A stretch of DNA of 64,000 nucleotides from Acidobacteriota bacterium (GTDB lineage Bacteria > Acidobacteriota > Terriglobia > Acidiferrales > UBA7541), in assembly GCA_013289855.1 (NCBI GenBank), contig JABCZD010000008.1, positions 62,001 to 126,000 on the forward strand, given 5' to 3'. Made by a program: the position numbers and the translations under genes. Every line of letters starts with the position of its first letter. Within the stretch, counting starts at the first letter, position 1. The notes under the pieces were generated by a model that was not told where the DNA came from, searched no databases, and saw nothing but the letters and a program-made list of their open reading frames with translations. Positions 9,457 to 18,534 of this stretch are shown here, piece by piece.

Positions 9457-9971
9457 CTAGGCGGGCGGCTCGGGCGTAGGCCGAGAGAACGATTCAGGGT
9501 GCCCCTTTTTGAGGATGGGTCTTTCCTTTGAATTCGCTCCGGCCTTTCGCACCTAACCCTGTCGCTCCACTCGTTCCAAAAACGGGACCAGATCGCGCAT
9601 TTCCATTCGAAAGTACTATCCTCATCATTCGAATCTAGTACTACATAATAATTTCTCTTGACAAGCATTACGGTCCACGCTATTATGCCCTGTGAAGCTC
9701 GCATTCCATCCTTACCCTGAGCCCTTCGCGCGAAGGGCCACCAACCGTCCGCAACGCCTTGTCCGTATTTCGTTACCTCATCACATCCTTACCTCGCTCT
9801 TTACCGTAACCCCAACAGAATCTATCTCTTTCGCGAGAATTACCCCTAAACCCAATAGAATCCTACTTTTTCACAATGACCCCCGGGGGTACCCCCGTAT
9901 CACCCTAGTTACTAATCCCAGCCATTCCCAATCACCCAGTGCACCTGCAACCCGCACAAGAAAGGACACTT
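9457..9971. other. non-coding region with palindromes
   Basis: About 515 bases without a convincing gene. It holds an 18-bp perfect palindrome GCCCTTCGCGCGAAGGGC (9721-9738). At 9880-9896 lie two overlapping palindromes, CCCCCGGGGG and GGGGGTACCCCC. A purine-rich ribosome site (AAGAAAGGA) lies near the end, before the ATG at 9972. Short ORFs on both strands here lack protein character. Confidence 0.5.
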
Positions 9972-10835
9972 ATGTCTCGTAGACCCGATCCAGCCACGTC
10001 CTGCCAGCACCACTCCAAAGACGGCAAACGGTGTCACATGCTCCTTGCCGCAGACAGCCCAACCCTCTGCACCTTTCACACCCGCTCGCACGCAAAACGT
10101 GTCGCCTTACAACGCGACGAATCTGAGGATCTCTCCGCCCTCTTCAGCCAAGACCTTCCCAAACAAAAATCCGCCGCCGACATCCACACCCACCTCTGGA
10201 ATCTCTCCCTCGCCCTCCAACAAGGCCGTATCTCGCCCCGCCGTGCCGCCGTCCTCGCCTACATCCACAGCCTCCTACTCCGCACCCTCCCCGCCATCGA
10301 AAAACAAAACTCCGCACACGATTCCGGCGGAATCGACATGACCGGCGCTCCGCGCCCCATCCGCAACCTACCACCGCCGCAGTTAGCTCGTCCCGGGGTC
10401 TACCCAACCCCCAACTCGTCGTTGCTGGCGGCACCCAAACTCTACGGCTTCCACCCTTCCGCGCCTCCAGCAACATCAGTTCTGTCTGCCGTCGTAGCGG
10501 CTCCGCGCTTTCATAGTGGCGAATCTTCAGATTCGCATCCGGCCTTCTCCGCCTCGTCTGTCGTTGTAGCGGCTCCCTTCAGGGAGCCATCCCCGTCTCC
10601 GAGCCTTCCCACTTGCGAACGTGGCAAATCTTCAGATTCGCATCTCGCTTATCGATACACCCCGAGTGGCCTAACTTCACCACCGCCGCCACCCGCGCCA
10701 ACCGCGGGACGCTTTAATGAACGCCGTTACACCGTCGACAGAAATTATGCTGGACCGGCAGCTGCGGTGGGCAGGGTGAACTTAAAGCAGGCGCCCCGGC
10801 CGGAGTTGTTGATCGCCCACAGGCGGCCACCGTGA
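9972..10835 (+). CDS. small Cys/His protein, C-terminus read through repeats
   Basis: The ATG at 9972 follows AAGAAAGGA; an upstream in-frame ATG at 9939 has no such site. The N-terminal 40 residues carry C11, C21, C33 and H36 in a 'CQHHSKDGKRCHML...LCTFHTR' arrangement that suggests a small zinc-binding unit. A helical stretch follows (about 60-105, 'LWNLSLALQQGRISPRRAAVLAYIHSLLLRTL'). I recall similar short proteins in Acidobacteriota but know no function. From about residue 135 the frame is Pro/Ser-rich and crosses three dispersed hairpin repeats (10511-10641). That part is probably non-functional extension, or an originally shorter protein that lost its stop. The end overlaps the convergent histidine kinase gene by 91 bases, which also argues against the full length. 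Confidence 0.5.
   Translation: MSRRPDPATSCQHHSKDGKRCHMLLAADSPTLCTFHTRSHAKRVALQRDESEDLSALFSQDLPKQKSAADIHTHLWNLSLALQQGRISPRRAAVLAYIHSLLLRTLPAIEKQNSAHDSGGIDMTGAPRPIRNLPPPQLARPGVYPTPNSSLLAAPKLYGFHPSAPPATSVLSAVVAAPRFHSGESSDSHPAFSASSVVVAAPFREPSPSPSLPTCERGKSSDSHLAYRYTPSGLTSPPPPPAPTAGRFNERRYTVDRNYAGPAAAVGRVNLKQAPRPELLIAHRRPP
10511..10536 (-). repeat. dispersed hairpin repeat, copy 1
   Basis: GCGAATCTTCAGATTCGC (10519-10536) preceded by CATAGTG, the reverse of the CACTA-type tail seen in other copies. Confidence 0.7.
10564..10588 (-). repeat. dispersed hairpin repeat, copy 2
   Basis: TTGTAGC then GGCTCCCTTCAGGGAGCC (10571-10588). On the minus strand this is a hairpin followed by GCTACAA. A partial copy (GTCGTAGCGGCTCC) lies just upstream at about 10493. 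Confidence 0.7.
10624..10641 (-). repeat. dispersed hairpin repeat, copy 3
   Basis: GCAAATCTTCAGATTCGC, one mismatch from copy 1, with a decayed tail (ACGTG). Confidence 0.6.
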
Positions 10836-13015
10836 AATTCGACGATGGAGCGGCTGATGGACAGCCCCATGCCGGTGCCATCGTTCTTGGTGGTGAAGAA
10901 CGCCGTGAAGATCTGGTCCACTTGGTCCATGGGCAGGCCGGAGCCGGTATCGTGGACGGAAACCAACACCTGCCGGTCGTCGCTTAGTTCCGAATGGAGG
11001 GTTAGTTGCCGGGTTCCTTCAACGCTTTTCATGGCGTCAATGCCATTGATCATCAGGTTCATCAACACCTGTTGCAATTGCACGCGGTCGCCCGAAACCA
11101 CGGGAAGATTTGCCGCCAGGTCGGTGCGGACGGAAATGGAGTGCTGGATAACTTCGCTACTGAGAAGAACGACCATCTCCTGGATCACTTCGTTCATATC
11201 GACCGGCTCTTGCGCGTGGGCGCCCTTGCGGAAGAACATCCGGATGCGGCTGATGATTTCAGCGGCCCGGTTTACGTCACGCACCATTCGTGAAGCGGCT
11301 ACACCCGCCTTTTCCGGATCGGGTTGCTCGCGCTTGAGGTAGCGGAGGCAGGCCTGGGCGTTTATGGAGGCGGCGGCAATGGGTTGATTAACTTCGTGCG
11401 CCAGTGAAGCGGTTAGCTCTCCCATGGTGGTCACGCGGTTAATGTGGGCAAGATCCGCTTGCGCTTTACGCAGCGATTCGTCGGCTTTTTTCGCAGGCGT
11501 GATGTCCGTTACCGCCCCGATGAACTCAACGATGCCCGAGGAATCCCGCATGGCATGGGCTACGACGTGAAGATACTTCACGGCGCCGTCCGGCATCAAC
11601 AAACGATGCTCGGTATCAAAGCCTTCGCCGTTCGTTGATACCTGTTCAAGAAGTTGCCGGACGCGGAGCCGGTCGTCGGGATGGGTGCGATCAATCACCA
11701 AGCGCAACGAGGGCTTCGCCGCATCGTCGTATCCGAAGATCTGATAGGTTTCCTCGGACCAGAGAATCTCGCCGTTCGAGACCTGCCAGCCGAAGCTGCC
11801 GGTGCGACTTAAGCGCTGCGCTTCAGAAAGATAGGCCTCGCTGCGGCGCAACTGCTCTTCTGCGCGCTTGCGGTCCTCGATGTCTATGGCCGTGCCATAC
11901 CACTTGATGATTTTACCGAGACTATCGCGCAGCGGGACGTTGCGGACAAGCATCCAGCGATAATCGCGCTGTCCGGTTCGTATGCGCACCTCGTTTTCGG
12001 TAGGCTCCCCGGCCGCCAGGGCCGCTTGCCTCTGGGAGAGGTACCTCGCGAGGTCGTCGGCATGAACGATGGAACTCCAACCAGAATGCGATAACTCGTC
12101 GGCCGATAGTCCGGTGCTGTCCGAGAGTCGCTGGTTGACGAAATCGACGGTGCCGTCGGGGAGAGTGCTCCATACATGAGCCGGAATGGTGTTGATGACA
12201 CGACGAAGGCGATCTTCGCTGCTTTGCAGGCTGGCATAAAGGTCCTGCAATTGCCGAGCGGTGTCGTTGAATACCTGCGCGAGGTGGGACAGTTCATCTT
12301 CGCCGCGGACGGGGACTTCATATTTGAACTCTCCGCGCGCCAACATTCTGGAGCCTTCCACGAGGCGCGCCAGCGGCTGCGTGATGCTGCGGGTAATCGC
12401 CAGGCCCAAAGTACCGGCGATCAGCAAGGTAAAAACTACGGTTATCGACAACACGACGAACACACGACGCTGCAGGCGCCTGCTATTGAGCGCGGCTCTC
12501 GCTTGCTCCTCACTCACCTGGTGGTCGACTTTCTCCGCCAGAGCGGAGGTCAGGAATTCGAGCGGACGTACCTGGTTGGCGATGCGCAGGCGCACAGTGC
12601 TCCACTGATTCAGAGAGGCCAGCTCAGTGATCTCCTCGAGTTGCGATGCCAATGTTCTCTGGACGATTTCCAGTGTAGGCAAGATCGGCTCTGGCTGAAC
12701 GCCGGGGGGCAAGGAATTCAGGGCGTTCCTGACGCGCTGGGTATCCTCGGAAAATGCGGTAGTGAGGCGTTCCGCTTCTGAAACGAGCTTTCCGGCGTTT
12801 TCATCGTTCGCTACCGCTTCCAAGGTGTCGTGAAATACCAGAAGATTCGCATGGATGCGCAACACCGAGACCAACTCTTCGTTGTAATCCTTCAAGCGCT
12901 CGGCCTGGAGTTGCGCAATGTGGAATTGCCACAAAACGATTGCGTCACCCGCAAACATGGAAAGGATGATCAGCACGAAGCACAGCACGAGACGTGGACC
13001 GATGTTGAGTCGCAA
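10745..13015 (-). CDS. membrane sensor histidine kinase (HAMP, two PAS)
   Basis: 756 residues. Membrane helix 1 at about 9-30, an extracytoplasmic helical sensor region (about 35-180), membrane helix 2 at 185-208, HAMP (about 207-262), PAS 1 (about 270-385), PAS 2 (about 400-510), then HisKA with phosphate-accepting His540 in SLAHEVNQPIAA. HATPase motifs are NLMINGIDAM, DTGSGLP and GTGMGLSISRSI. The 'HEVNQP' H-box marks the FixL/DctB-like class. The start is TTG (13015), 14 bases after the solute-binding gene, so the two form an operon. No response regulator is adjacent; the kinase must signal to a partner elsewhere. It probably reads a solute delivered by the upstream lipoprotein (inference). 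Confidence 0.9.
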   Translation of the reverse strand: MRLNIGPRLVLCFVLIILSMFAGDAIVLWQFHIAQLQAERLKDYNEELVSVLRIHANLLVFHDTLEAVANDENAGKLVSEAERLTTAFSEDTQRVRNALNSLPPGVQPEPILPTLEIVQRTLASQLEEITELASLNQWSTVRLRIANQVRPLEFLTSALAEKVDHQVSEEQARAALNSRRLQRRVFVVLSITVVFTLLIAGTLGLAITRSITQPLARLVEGSRMLARGEFKYEVPVRGEDELSHLAQVFNDTARQLQDLYASLQSSEDRLRRVINTIPAHVWSTLPDGTVDFVNQRLSDSTGLSADELSHSGWSSIVHADDLARYLSQRQAALAAGEPTENEVRIRTGQRDYRWMLVRNVPLRDSLGKIIKWYGTAIDIEDRKRAEEQLRRSEAYLSEAQRLSRTGSFGWQVSNGEILWSEETYQIFGYDDAAKPSLRLVIDRTHPDDRLRVRQLLEQVSTNGEGFDTEHRLLMPDGAVKYLHVVAHAMRDSSGIVEFIGAVTDITPAKKADESLRKAQADLAHINRVTTMGELTASLAHEVNQPIAAASINAQACLRYLKREQPDPEKAGVAASRMVRDVNRAAEIISRIRMFFRKGAHAQEPVDMNEVIQEMVVLLSSEVIQHSISVRTDLAANLPVVSGDRVQLQQVLMNLMINGIDAMKSVEGTRQLTLHSELSDDRQVLVSVHDTGSGLPMDQVDQIFTAFFTTKNDGTGMGLSISRSIVEFHGGRLWAINNSGRGACFKFTLPTAAAGPA

Positions 13016-13029
13016 TCCTGACCTGCCTT

Positions 13030-14334
13030 TTACCTAGGCGCCGTTGCAAAGCCTGTAATGCGAACGAGTTCTTTCTCCAAGGTGGCCGCCGCTTGAGAGG
13101 CGGTGGACTGGCCTGTCAACACGGAGTGCACGGCCTCGGAATACGCGCGAGATACTTCGTCATAGTGTGCCCCCGAAACGTTGGATGGGCGCGACACAAT
13201 GGTTGCACCCGATTGGTCACCGGCTTTCGGAGCCCAAGGATATTTCTTCGCCAACAACTCTGGAAGATCATAAAACTGAAGTTGCCACTGTGGTTTTGCG
13301 CGGGAAACGGACTCGACCTCGGCTTCTTTTTTCACAAGAAACTCCACCAGTCTGAGGGCTTCAGCGCGGTGCGCGGACGACGAGGAAACCGCCAAACCCC
13401 ATCCTCCTAAGGCAGCGACGCGGGCAGCCTTTCCCGCCGGAATGCTGGTTACGCCCGCATCTTGATGAAATGGTTCCTCAGGCGGGTGGCGTTGAAAATA
13501 GTCCCCCCATCCACGCGCGAATGCGGCGTTGCCTGCAATCCAGAACGCGTTGCTGGCATCCCATTCTGAGTAGGAAATTACCCCGGGTGTGGTGATCCAA
13601 CCAACCCAGTGTGCACCGCGTTCCCAGGCACGAATAGTGTTCGGATTATTAACGCTGATGGTCCTGTCAGCCTCGATGACGCGGCCTCCTCCTTCACTCA
13701 CCTGCCACTCCAGCGCGATATGCGACAGCGATTCCCTGACCGTTCCGGGCCATATGAATCCCCAGAAGTCTTTCTTACCACTGGCGCGCTCGCCTTTCTG
13801 GATCCGGACGGCCATGGTCTCCAGCTCGTCCCAGGTTCTCGGCGGCAAGCTGTATCCGTATTTGCGCAGCAGATCCGCCCGGTAATACAAGACGCTGGAA
13901 TTGGGGTGATACGGTACGGCAATCAATTTGCCTTGCACGGTGTAGCTTGCGAGCACTTCGGGATCTACCGACGGCATGTCGGAAGAAAAATATGATTTGA
14001 GGTCGACGAGATAGTCGGCCAAAGCGCCGGACCAGATGGTGTCCACGCCGTAAACGTCGGGTGCAGAAACTCCCTTTTGCAGCAGGTCGCGAAGCAGTTG
14101 GAACTGCGCTCGATTATCTTGCGGAGTGGGAAGGTGGATGACGCGAATTCCGGTTTCCTGGGTAAATTCTTTTATCGCCGCATCGGAGACCATGCGGTGG
14201 TCACCCAGATCCAGTAATCCTTGGGGATCAAGAAAGGTGAGCGTCACCGGCTCTGCCGGTTTACGGCAGCCTAGCGAAATCGACGCGAGCAAAACCGCTG
14301 CCGCCGCTAGGACTGGCCGGAACGAACGGAGCAT
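13030..14334 (-). CDS. family 1 extracellular solute-binding lipoprotein
   Basis: 434 residues from the ATG at 14334 (MLRSFRPVLA). It opens with a lipoprotein signal peptide, lipobox ISLGC with Cys23. The longer ORF starting at 14424 puts this signal inside the protein, so the shorter start is preferred. The fold is that of sugar/oligosaccharide-type ABC binding proteins (SBP_bac_1): 'VTLTFLDPQG', 'GVDTIWSGALADYLVDL', 'AVPYHPNSSVLYYRADLLRKYG', 'GWGLAVSSSSAHRAEALRLVEFL'. No permease or ATPase gene is adjacent. The next gene, 14 bases on, is a membrane sensor kinase, so this protein may serve as a ligand receptor for signalling rather than transport. Confidence 0.87.
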   Translation of the reverse strand: MLRSFRPVLAAAAVLLASISLGCRKPAEPVTLTFLDPQGLLDLGDHRMVSDAAIKEFTQETGIRVIHLPTPQDNRAQFQLLRDLLQKGVSAPDVYGVDTIWSGALADYLVDLKSYFSSDMPSVDPEVLASYTVQGKLIAVPYHPNSSVLYYRADLLRKYGYSLPPRTWDELETMAVRIQKGERASGKKDFWGFIWPGTVRESLSHIALEWQVSEGGGRVIEADRTISVNNPNTIRAWERGAHWVGWITTPGVISYSEWDASNAFWIAGNAAFARGWGDYFQRHPPEEPFHQDAGVTSIPAGKAARVAALGGWGLAVSSSSAHRAEALRLVEFLVKKEAEVESVSRAKPQWQLQFYDLPELLAKKYPWAPKAGDQSGATIVSRPSNVSGAHYDEVSRAYSEAVHSVLTGQSTASQAAATLEKELVRITGFATAPR

Positions 14335-14542
14335 CCAGAATCGAATTCCGTGGATGATGCCGCTTCTCGTTCCTGGAGCTTTGCATCTCGTCGCCGTCTG
14401 GGCCACTCGCAGCACCGTAGTCAATTTGTCCCTGAACGCAGCCGCGAAAGGGGGCAGCGTTCAACCCTTCGCGGAGAATGTATTACTGATTGTCGTAATC
14501 GGCCAAGTCTATCTTGGATTCCTTCATTGACAAACTAGTGCG

Positions 14543-14761
14543 TTAAACCGAGCGATCTGGTGCTGTATTCGGATGGGCCTGCTGCAGAGACATGATGTCT
14601 CTTTGGCCGAGACCACGACATCCTCCCTCAATGCACTGGTAATGAAGGCCCTTCGCGAAAAAGGGTAACAGCTCGCCCTTTTCACCAAGATGCAATGCAA
14701 CTGGATCCGAACTTTTGCCACGGGCTATCGGGCAGTAGGCGCAGATTACTTTGCTCTTCAC
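14543..14761 (-). CDS. possible small Cys-containing protein
   Basis: 72 residues from a GTG. Cysteine pairs in 'ICAYCP' and 'YQCIEGGC' could bind a metal. The composition is more protein-like than in overlapping frames, including 'VALHLGEKGELLPFF'. No good ribosome site was seen and no family is known to me. The rest of the interval 14335-14885 shows nothing else. Confidence 0.33.
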   Translation of the reverse strand: MKSKVICAYCPIARGKSSDPVALHLGEKGELLPFFAKGLHYQCIEGGCRGLGQRDIMSLQQAHPNTAPDRSV

Positions 14762-14885
14762 GAACTAGGGCAGCCAGCGAGAAGGCATCGGCTAATACCT
14801 AGGTGTGAGTCGCCGTGCCGCGTGAGTTTCATCTAACCCGCTGTGAACGGATGACCGTCGCTAAGAGCGGTCAAGGAGTTAGACG

Positions 14886-15122
14886 ATGCTTCGTCCCGTT
14901 GAAATACGAGAAGGAAATGGCCAAGTTCAATTCTCCCGCATGGTTCTGGAGACGGCACAGATTCAGTCGCAGCAGAAACTAGGCAGGGCAAACCCTAGCC
15001 CCTTGCTCACAGGCAAGCGAATCGATCTCTCCGGCACCCATGTGCTGGTCGGATCCTTATCGGCGTTTTGCACGGTTGGGCTGCTGTTATGGGCGTTTGT
15101 CAGGCTCTGGCTATTTGAATAA
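14886..15122 (+). CDS. small single-pass membrane protein
   Basis: 78 residues. A polar N-terminal half ('EIREGNGQVQFSRMVLETAQIQSQQKL') is followed by one membrane helix near the C-terminus ('LSAFCTVGLLLWAFVRLWLF'). GGAGTT before the ATG is a plausible ribosome site. Family not recognised. Confidence 0.5.
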   Translation: MLRPVEIREGNGQVQFSRMVLETAQIQSQQKLGRANPSPLLTGKRIDLSGTHVLVGSLSAFCTVGLLLWAFVRLWLFE

Positions 15123-15225
15123 GGAGTCGGCAAACCGGCCGACCCTCAGGGCTTAATCGCAATTGTATATCGCATCCGGGGCAATCTGGAACGTGCAAGC
15201 GCAATTTAATCAGGGAGAACGCAAC

Positions 15226-15438
15226 GTGAATCTCGCAAAAGTGCTGTATACCGTCAGGGTGCATGACACTGGTAGAGAGAAGGATATCGAGGCATGCGAG
15301 ACACCAAAAGTCGGACCGCTGCGCGAGAAATACGATCTCCAGCGTCTCTCGCTACTTGAGTGGTACCGAATTCTGCGAGCTCACCACGAATGGACCATAT
15401 TCCAGGCCGTTCGATTTGCGTTGTGGCTCGCACGCTAG
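15226..15438 (+). CDS. small conserved-looking protein, WYRILRA motif
   Basis: 70 residues from GTG 15226, chosen because CAGGGAGAAC sits at ideal spacing; an in-frame ATG at 15163 lacks a site. The C-terminus 'LLEWYRILRAHHEWTIFQ' plus 'RFALWLAR' is an amphipathic, Trp/Arg-rich helix. I recall similar short proteins in Acidobacteriota but know no function. It lies 103 bases after the previous small gene. Confidence 0.5.
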   Translation: MNLAKVLYTVRVHDTGREKDIEACETPKVGPLREKYDLQRLSLLEWYRILRAHHEWTIFQAVRFALWLAR

Positions 15439-15579
15439 GTCGTGATTGTTTCCGAGTAGCCGACCGTCCGGGTCTTATCTCGCGGAGGCTCGAATTGAAT
15501 TATCCAGTAGTACGGTGATCGGCAAGGCCGGAGATACCGAGAAAATTTTTTCGGCGCCCTCAAATCTTCTTTGAGTAGA

Positions 15580-16116
15580 CTACTGTGCTTCGGCGCTTCC
15601 GTGGCGGCCCTCCAGCAAAAACATGGCGAAATCCGTGGCGAGCGGTGCAGCAGCAAGCTGCCGCATCATTAGGGAAACTTGACCGCGATGGTAAGTGGAA
15701 TGGTTCGCTAGGTGTTGCATGAGGTGGGCCAGGCTGATGTGTGTTTCGCGGACAGGAAGCATCCTACGCAAGGATTCGTTGGTTACGCGATTCACAAACG
15801 CGACTTGTTCACTCTCGACTTCCGCCCACTTTAACCGTACCGCAGAGAGGTCAGGAAACGCATTCGGATTAAATAGAGTGTCGATTCGCGTCCACAAATC
15901 TGTGACGAAGGCGGAACTCAGGGAGGGCTCGTTCCAAATTGTAAGCCAACCCCACTCGCCGGCGACGATGTGCACGAGCGTGTCGTGCACAGAACGGAAG
16001 CTGCCGCCGAGATCACGCCTAAACTGCTCAGCGCTGAGAGTGGAGACCGCTTGAAAAACCCTGTTGTTCGCCCAGCGGTCGTATTCGTAGAGTAGCTGAA
16101 TGTCATCTTGAGTCAT
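15580..16116 (-). CDS. DinB/YfiT-like metal-dependent protein
   Basis: 178 residues of a DinB four-helix bundle, beginning 'MTQDDIQLLYEYDRWANNRVFQ'-like. Putative metal ligands are the histidines in 'SVHDTLVHIVAGEWGW' and the 'NHSTYHRGQV' pair. The superfamily includes thiol-dependent S-transferases (bacillithiol or mycothiol type) and DNA-damage-induced proteins, so the reaction cannot be named. A GTG at 16131 would add five residues. Confidence 0.85.
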   Translation of the reverse strand: MTQDDIQLLYEYDRWANNRVFQAVSTLSAEQFRRDLGGSFRSVHDTLVHIVAGEWGWLTIWNEPSLSSAFVTDLWTRIDTLFNPNAFPDLSAVRLKWAEVESEQVAFVNRVTNESLRRMLPVRETHISLAHLMQHLANHSTYHRGQVSLMMRQLAAAPLATDFAMFLLEGRHGSAEAQ

Positions 16117-16189
16117 GGCGGTGATCGGCACTTTCCTTTGGGCGTTTTCAAGGCAAGCAAGAATAAGAATCCGCAGCGCTGGGACCGAA

Positions 16190-16594
16190 TCAATCTCCTC
16201 CGGTGAACAACCAAAACATTATTGTGGCGGCAGCAGACCCAGGAGCGAGCCATCTGAGTGGATTCGGCCGCCACACGCCAGCAATGCCAAAAGCGATTGC
16301 GATGCGAGAGAGGAGTCTGCCCAACTGAAATAATCCCATGAACACCCTATCATCGAAGTGGTGCATCCCGCTTCCATGCTCGCGGACATATAAAAACAGT
16401 AATAACGCACACAAGCCGGATGCGCTTGCGAACAAGAATCCGATTAACGAGAGAATCGACCAAAGTGTGAGTGGCTTGGTGCTCTTTATCCAACGCACCC
16501 AACCCCAGACCAATAGGGCGGGAGCAGCAACGTAACCGCCGAAAAGGAGGGTCAGCCATAATGCCCCGTAAAACTGTTCGAGGAGTTGTCCCAT
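16190..16594 (-). CDS. four-helix membrane protein, unknown
   Basis: 134 residues from the ATG at 16594 (MGQLLEQFYG); the open frame extends to 16762 but that part is Arg-rich and unlike protein. Four hydrophobic segments are visible: 'WLTLLFGGYVAAPALLVW', 'LSLIGFLFASASGLCALLLF', 'FQLGRLLSRIAIAFGIAGVW' and 'GSAAATIMFWLF'. No family recognised. It follows no obvious partner; DinB lies 73 bases downstream on the same strand. Confidence 0.55.
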   Translation of the reverse strand: MGQLLEQFYGALWLTLLFGGYVAAPALLVWGWVRWIKSTKPLTLWSILSLIGFLFASASGLCALLLFLYVREHGSGMHHFDDRVFMGLFQLGRLLSRIAIAFGIAGVWRPNPLRWLAPGSAAATIMFWLFTGGD

Positions 16595-16888
16595 GGCTCG
16601 ATTGATGGACCCCGCAATCGCCGATTTTATAGCAACTGTTGGAATAGTGTCTGAATAACGCCAAAGATTGGTTGTGGGTAAATTTCGCGCATCCGAACGG
16701 TTTCGGAACCGGTCGGTGCGGCACTCGCGGGACGCATCGGGACATAGAGACGAAGTGCGCAAATGGGCGCGAATTAGCGGGTGCGCCGGCGTTGTTTCGA
16801 ATTGCTTCGAATACGTTCGTTACGTTTCGAGTCTGATGTATGATGTGGGCCGGCGCACACTGCCGAATCGCACCGTTGCAGGAGGCCT

Positions 16889-18463
16889 ATGAACCGTCGC
16901 AGCTTATTGAAGTCCATCGCCGCTACAGGATTTGCCGTGGGCTTGGGCAAGGCCACGGCTAACGCCAACATTCCGGAGCATAACTGGGAGAAATACGATT
17001 GGGGACCGGGCCCCGCGGTTCCGGACCGACTCTATCAGGGACCGTTCCCGCAGTACGGCCCTGGCGCGGTGGTTCCGGACAGCGATGTGGCGATGGTGAC
17101 GACGCCATCCAAAGAGATCGTGAGCAACTACGGGATGGGGATGATTGTGTATGTTTCCGACGACACCGGACCACTCCAGATTCCTGGTCAATCAACGGAA
17201 CAAACGCTGGAGGATTTGATCAAGCTGCCGTTCGCGCAAAAGGTGTACCTGCGCCCGAATTGGCGCGAATTGCAGAAGCAACCGGGAAGACTGGACTTCC
17301 CGGAGTGGTGGAAGATTACGTTTGACCTGGCGCGGCGCTACAACAAGCAAATCGGGTTCCGAGTGCAACTTGAGAATCCGGACGTTGCGGACCCGGGCAT
17401 GCCGGATTTTCTGCTGAACAAAGTTCCCCGCGTGCAACTGAAGGGCGAGTGGAAGGGCAACCCCGCGGAAACGCGCTACCACAAGGACAACCGCGTGCCG
17501 CGTTACGATCACCCAGCCTATCAAGCAGCGTTTCGCGAGTTAAATGAGCTGTTGGCGGCAGAACTCAACGGCAATCCACAGGTGGAGTTCATGGACACCA
17601 TGATGTACGGCTTCTGGGGTGAAGGACATACGTGGCCTTACGAAGGGAATCCCTTCCCAAGCCAATTGATTGCGGAACAGACCTGGTCGGCCATGTTTGA
17701 GCTGCAGGTAGAGAAGTGGAACAAAGTTCCGCTGGCGACAAATACGCAACCCGACTTCAGCAACGTGGGGAACGCCGAGTTGCTGGACCGGACGATGCGA
17801 ACGTGTAACTGGCTGCGCACCGATACAATTTTTATCGAGAACACACAGATCGAGGCGTTGAGCAACCGTCCCCCCTGGGCCGCGGCGATTTGCGAAGTAG
17901 GGTTCACCACCGGCGAACCGAAAGAACTGCGCACCGATGAAGACGGAATTACCTACAACGAACAGATCCTTTTTCACGTAGCGGATGTGGGGGCCAACTA
18001 TCTATCGGTTTGGAGCTGGCACAACCAGTCCGCGCGCAGCATCCTGAGCTACTACGACAAATATCCGGAACCCATTGAGGCGATGGCTCGGCGGATCGGG
18101 TATAGGATTCGGCCGTCATTCCTGTGGACCTTCGAGAGAGATGGAACTCCAGGCGTGGTGATCGGACTGGCGAACGACGGAATCGCGGCGGTTCCCGGGG
18201 TGCTGCGACTGAGCCTGCTGACGCCGGATAACAAGATCATTGCAACCGGATGCGTTGACCCCGGGTATCCGAAGCCGACAGGTATTCGTCAGGCGATGCT
18301 GATGCTGCCCGCGGGCACGAAGTGGGAAGGACTGCGACTGAAGGCCGAGCTGGAGGTGAAGGGAGTAAGGCACCCGGTGCGTTGGGCGTGCCGGCAAAAG
18401 GTCAATCCCGATGGATCATTGACGCTGCGCCACAACTACAAACCGGATCAACCGTTGGTGTAG
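16889..18463 (+). CDS. exported TIM-barrel glycoside hydrolase-like protein
   Basis: 524 residues with an N-terminal export signal resembling Tat ('MNRRSLLKSIAATGFAVGLG'; RR followed by a hydrophobic core). The body reads like a beta/alpha-barrel glycosidase or DUF4832-type protein: 'KVYLRPNWRELQKQPGRLDFPEWW' in segments, and 'VEFMDTMMYGFWGEGHTW', which offers acidic active-site candidates. 'SVWSWHNQ' comes later and a beta-rich C-terminal domain ends the protein. GCAGGAGG precedes the ATG. Next to a second Tat-exported barrel protein (72-base gap) it probably takes part in polysaccharide or glycoside breakdown outside the cytoplasm. The family assignment is tentative; the export signal is clear. 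Confidence 0.7.
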   Translation: MNRRSLLKSIAATGFAVGLGKATANANIPEHNWEKYDWGPGPAVPDRLYQGPFPQYGPGAVVPDSDVAMVTTPSKEIVSNYGMGMIVYVSDDTGPLQIPGQSTEQTLEDLIKLPFAQKVYLRPNWRELQKQPGRLDFPEWWKITFDLARRYNKQIGFRVQLENPDVADPGMPDFLLNKVPRVQLKGEWKGNPAETRYHKDNRVPRYDHPAYQAAFRELNELLAAELNGNPQVEFMDTMMYGFWGEGHTWPYEGNPFPSQLIAEQTWSAMFELQVEKWNKVPLATNTQPDFSNVGNAELLDRTMRTCNWLRTDTIFIENTQIEALSNRPPWAAAICEVGFTTGEPKELRTDEDGITYNEQILFHVADVGANYLSVWSWHNQSARSILSYYDKYPEPIEAMARRIGYRIRPSFLWTFERDGTPGVVIGLANDGIAAVPGVLRLSLLTPDNKIIATGCVDPGYPKPTGIRQAMLMLPAGTKWEGLRLKAELEVKGVRHPVRWACRQKVNPDGSLTLRHNYKPDQPLV

Positions 18464-18534
18464 ATGTAAAGGCGCGGTGAGGGCACGGCAGTAACAGCAA
18501 TTTTCCGCGGGAGTAATTCATGCTGAGATGGGAT

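Noticed and set aside
10511..10641. CRISPR-like array from the repeated GAATCTTCAGATTCG units
   Set aside because: Only two or three copies, irregular spacing, same element dispersed over 50 kb, no cas genes.
14586..14602. AGAGACAT-G-ATGTCTCT palindrome as a terminator
   Set aside because: No T-run follows, and it would fall inside the possible small gene 14543-14761; left as chance or minor.
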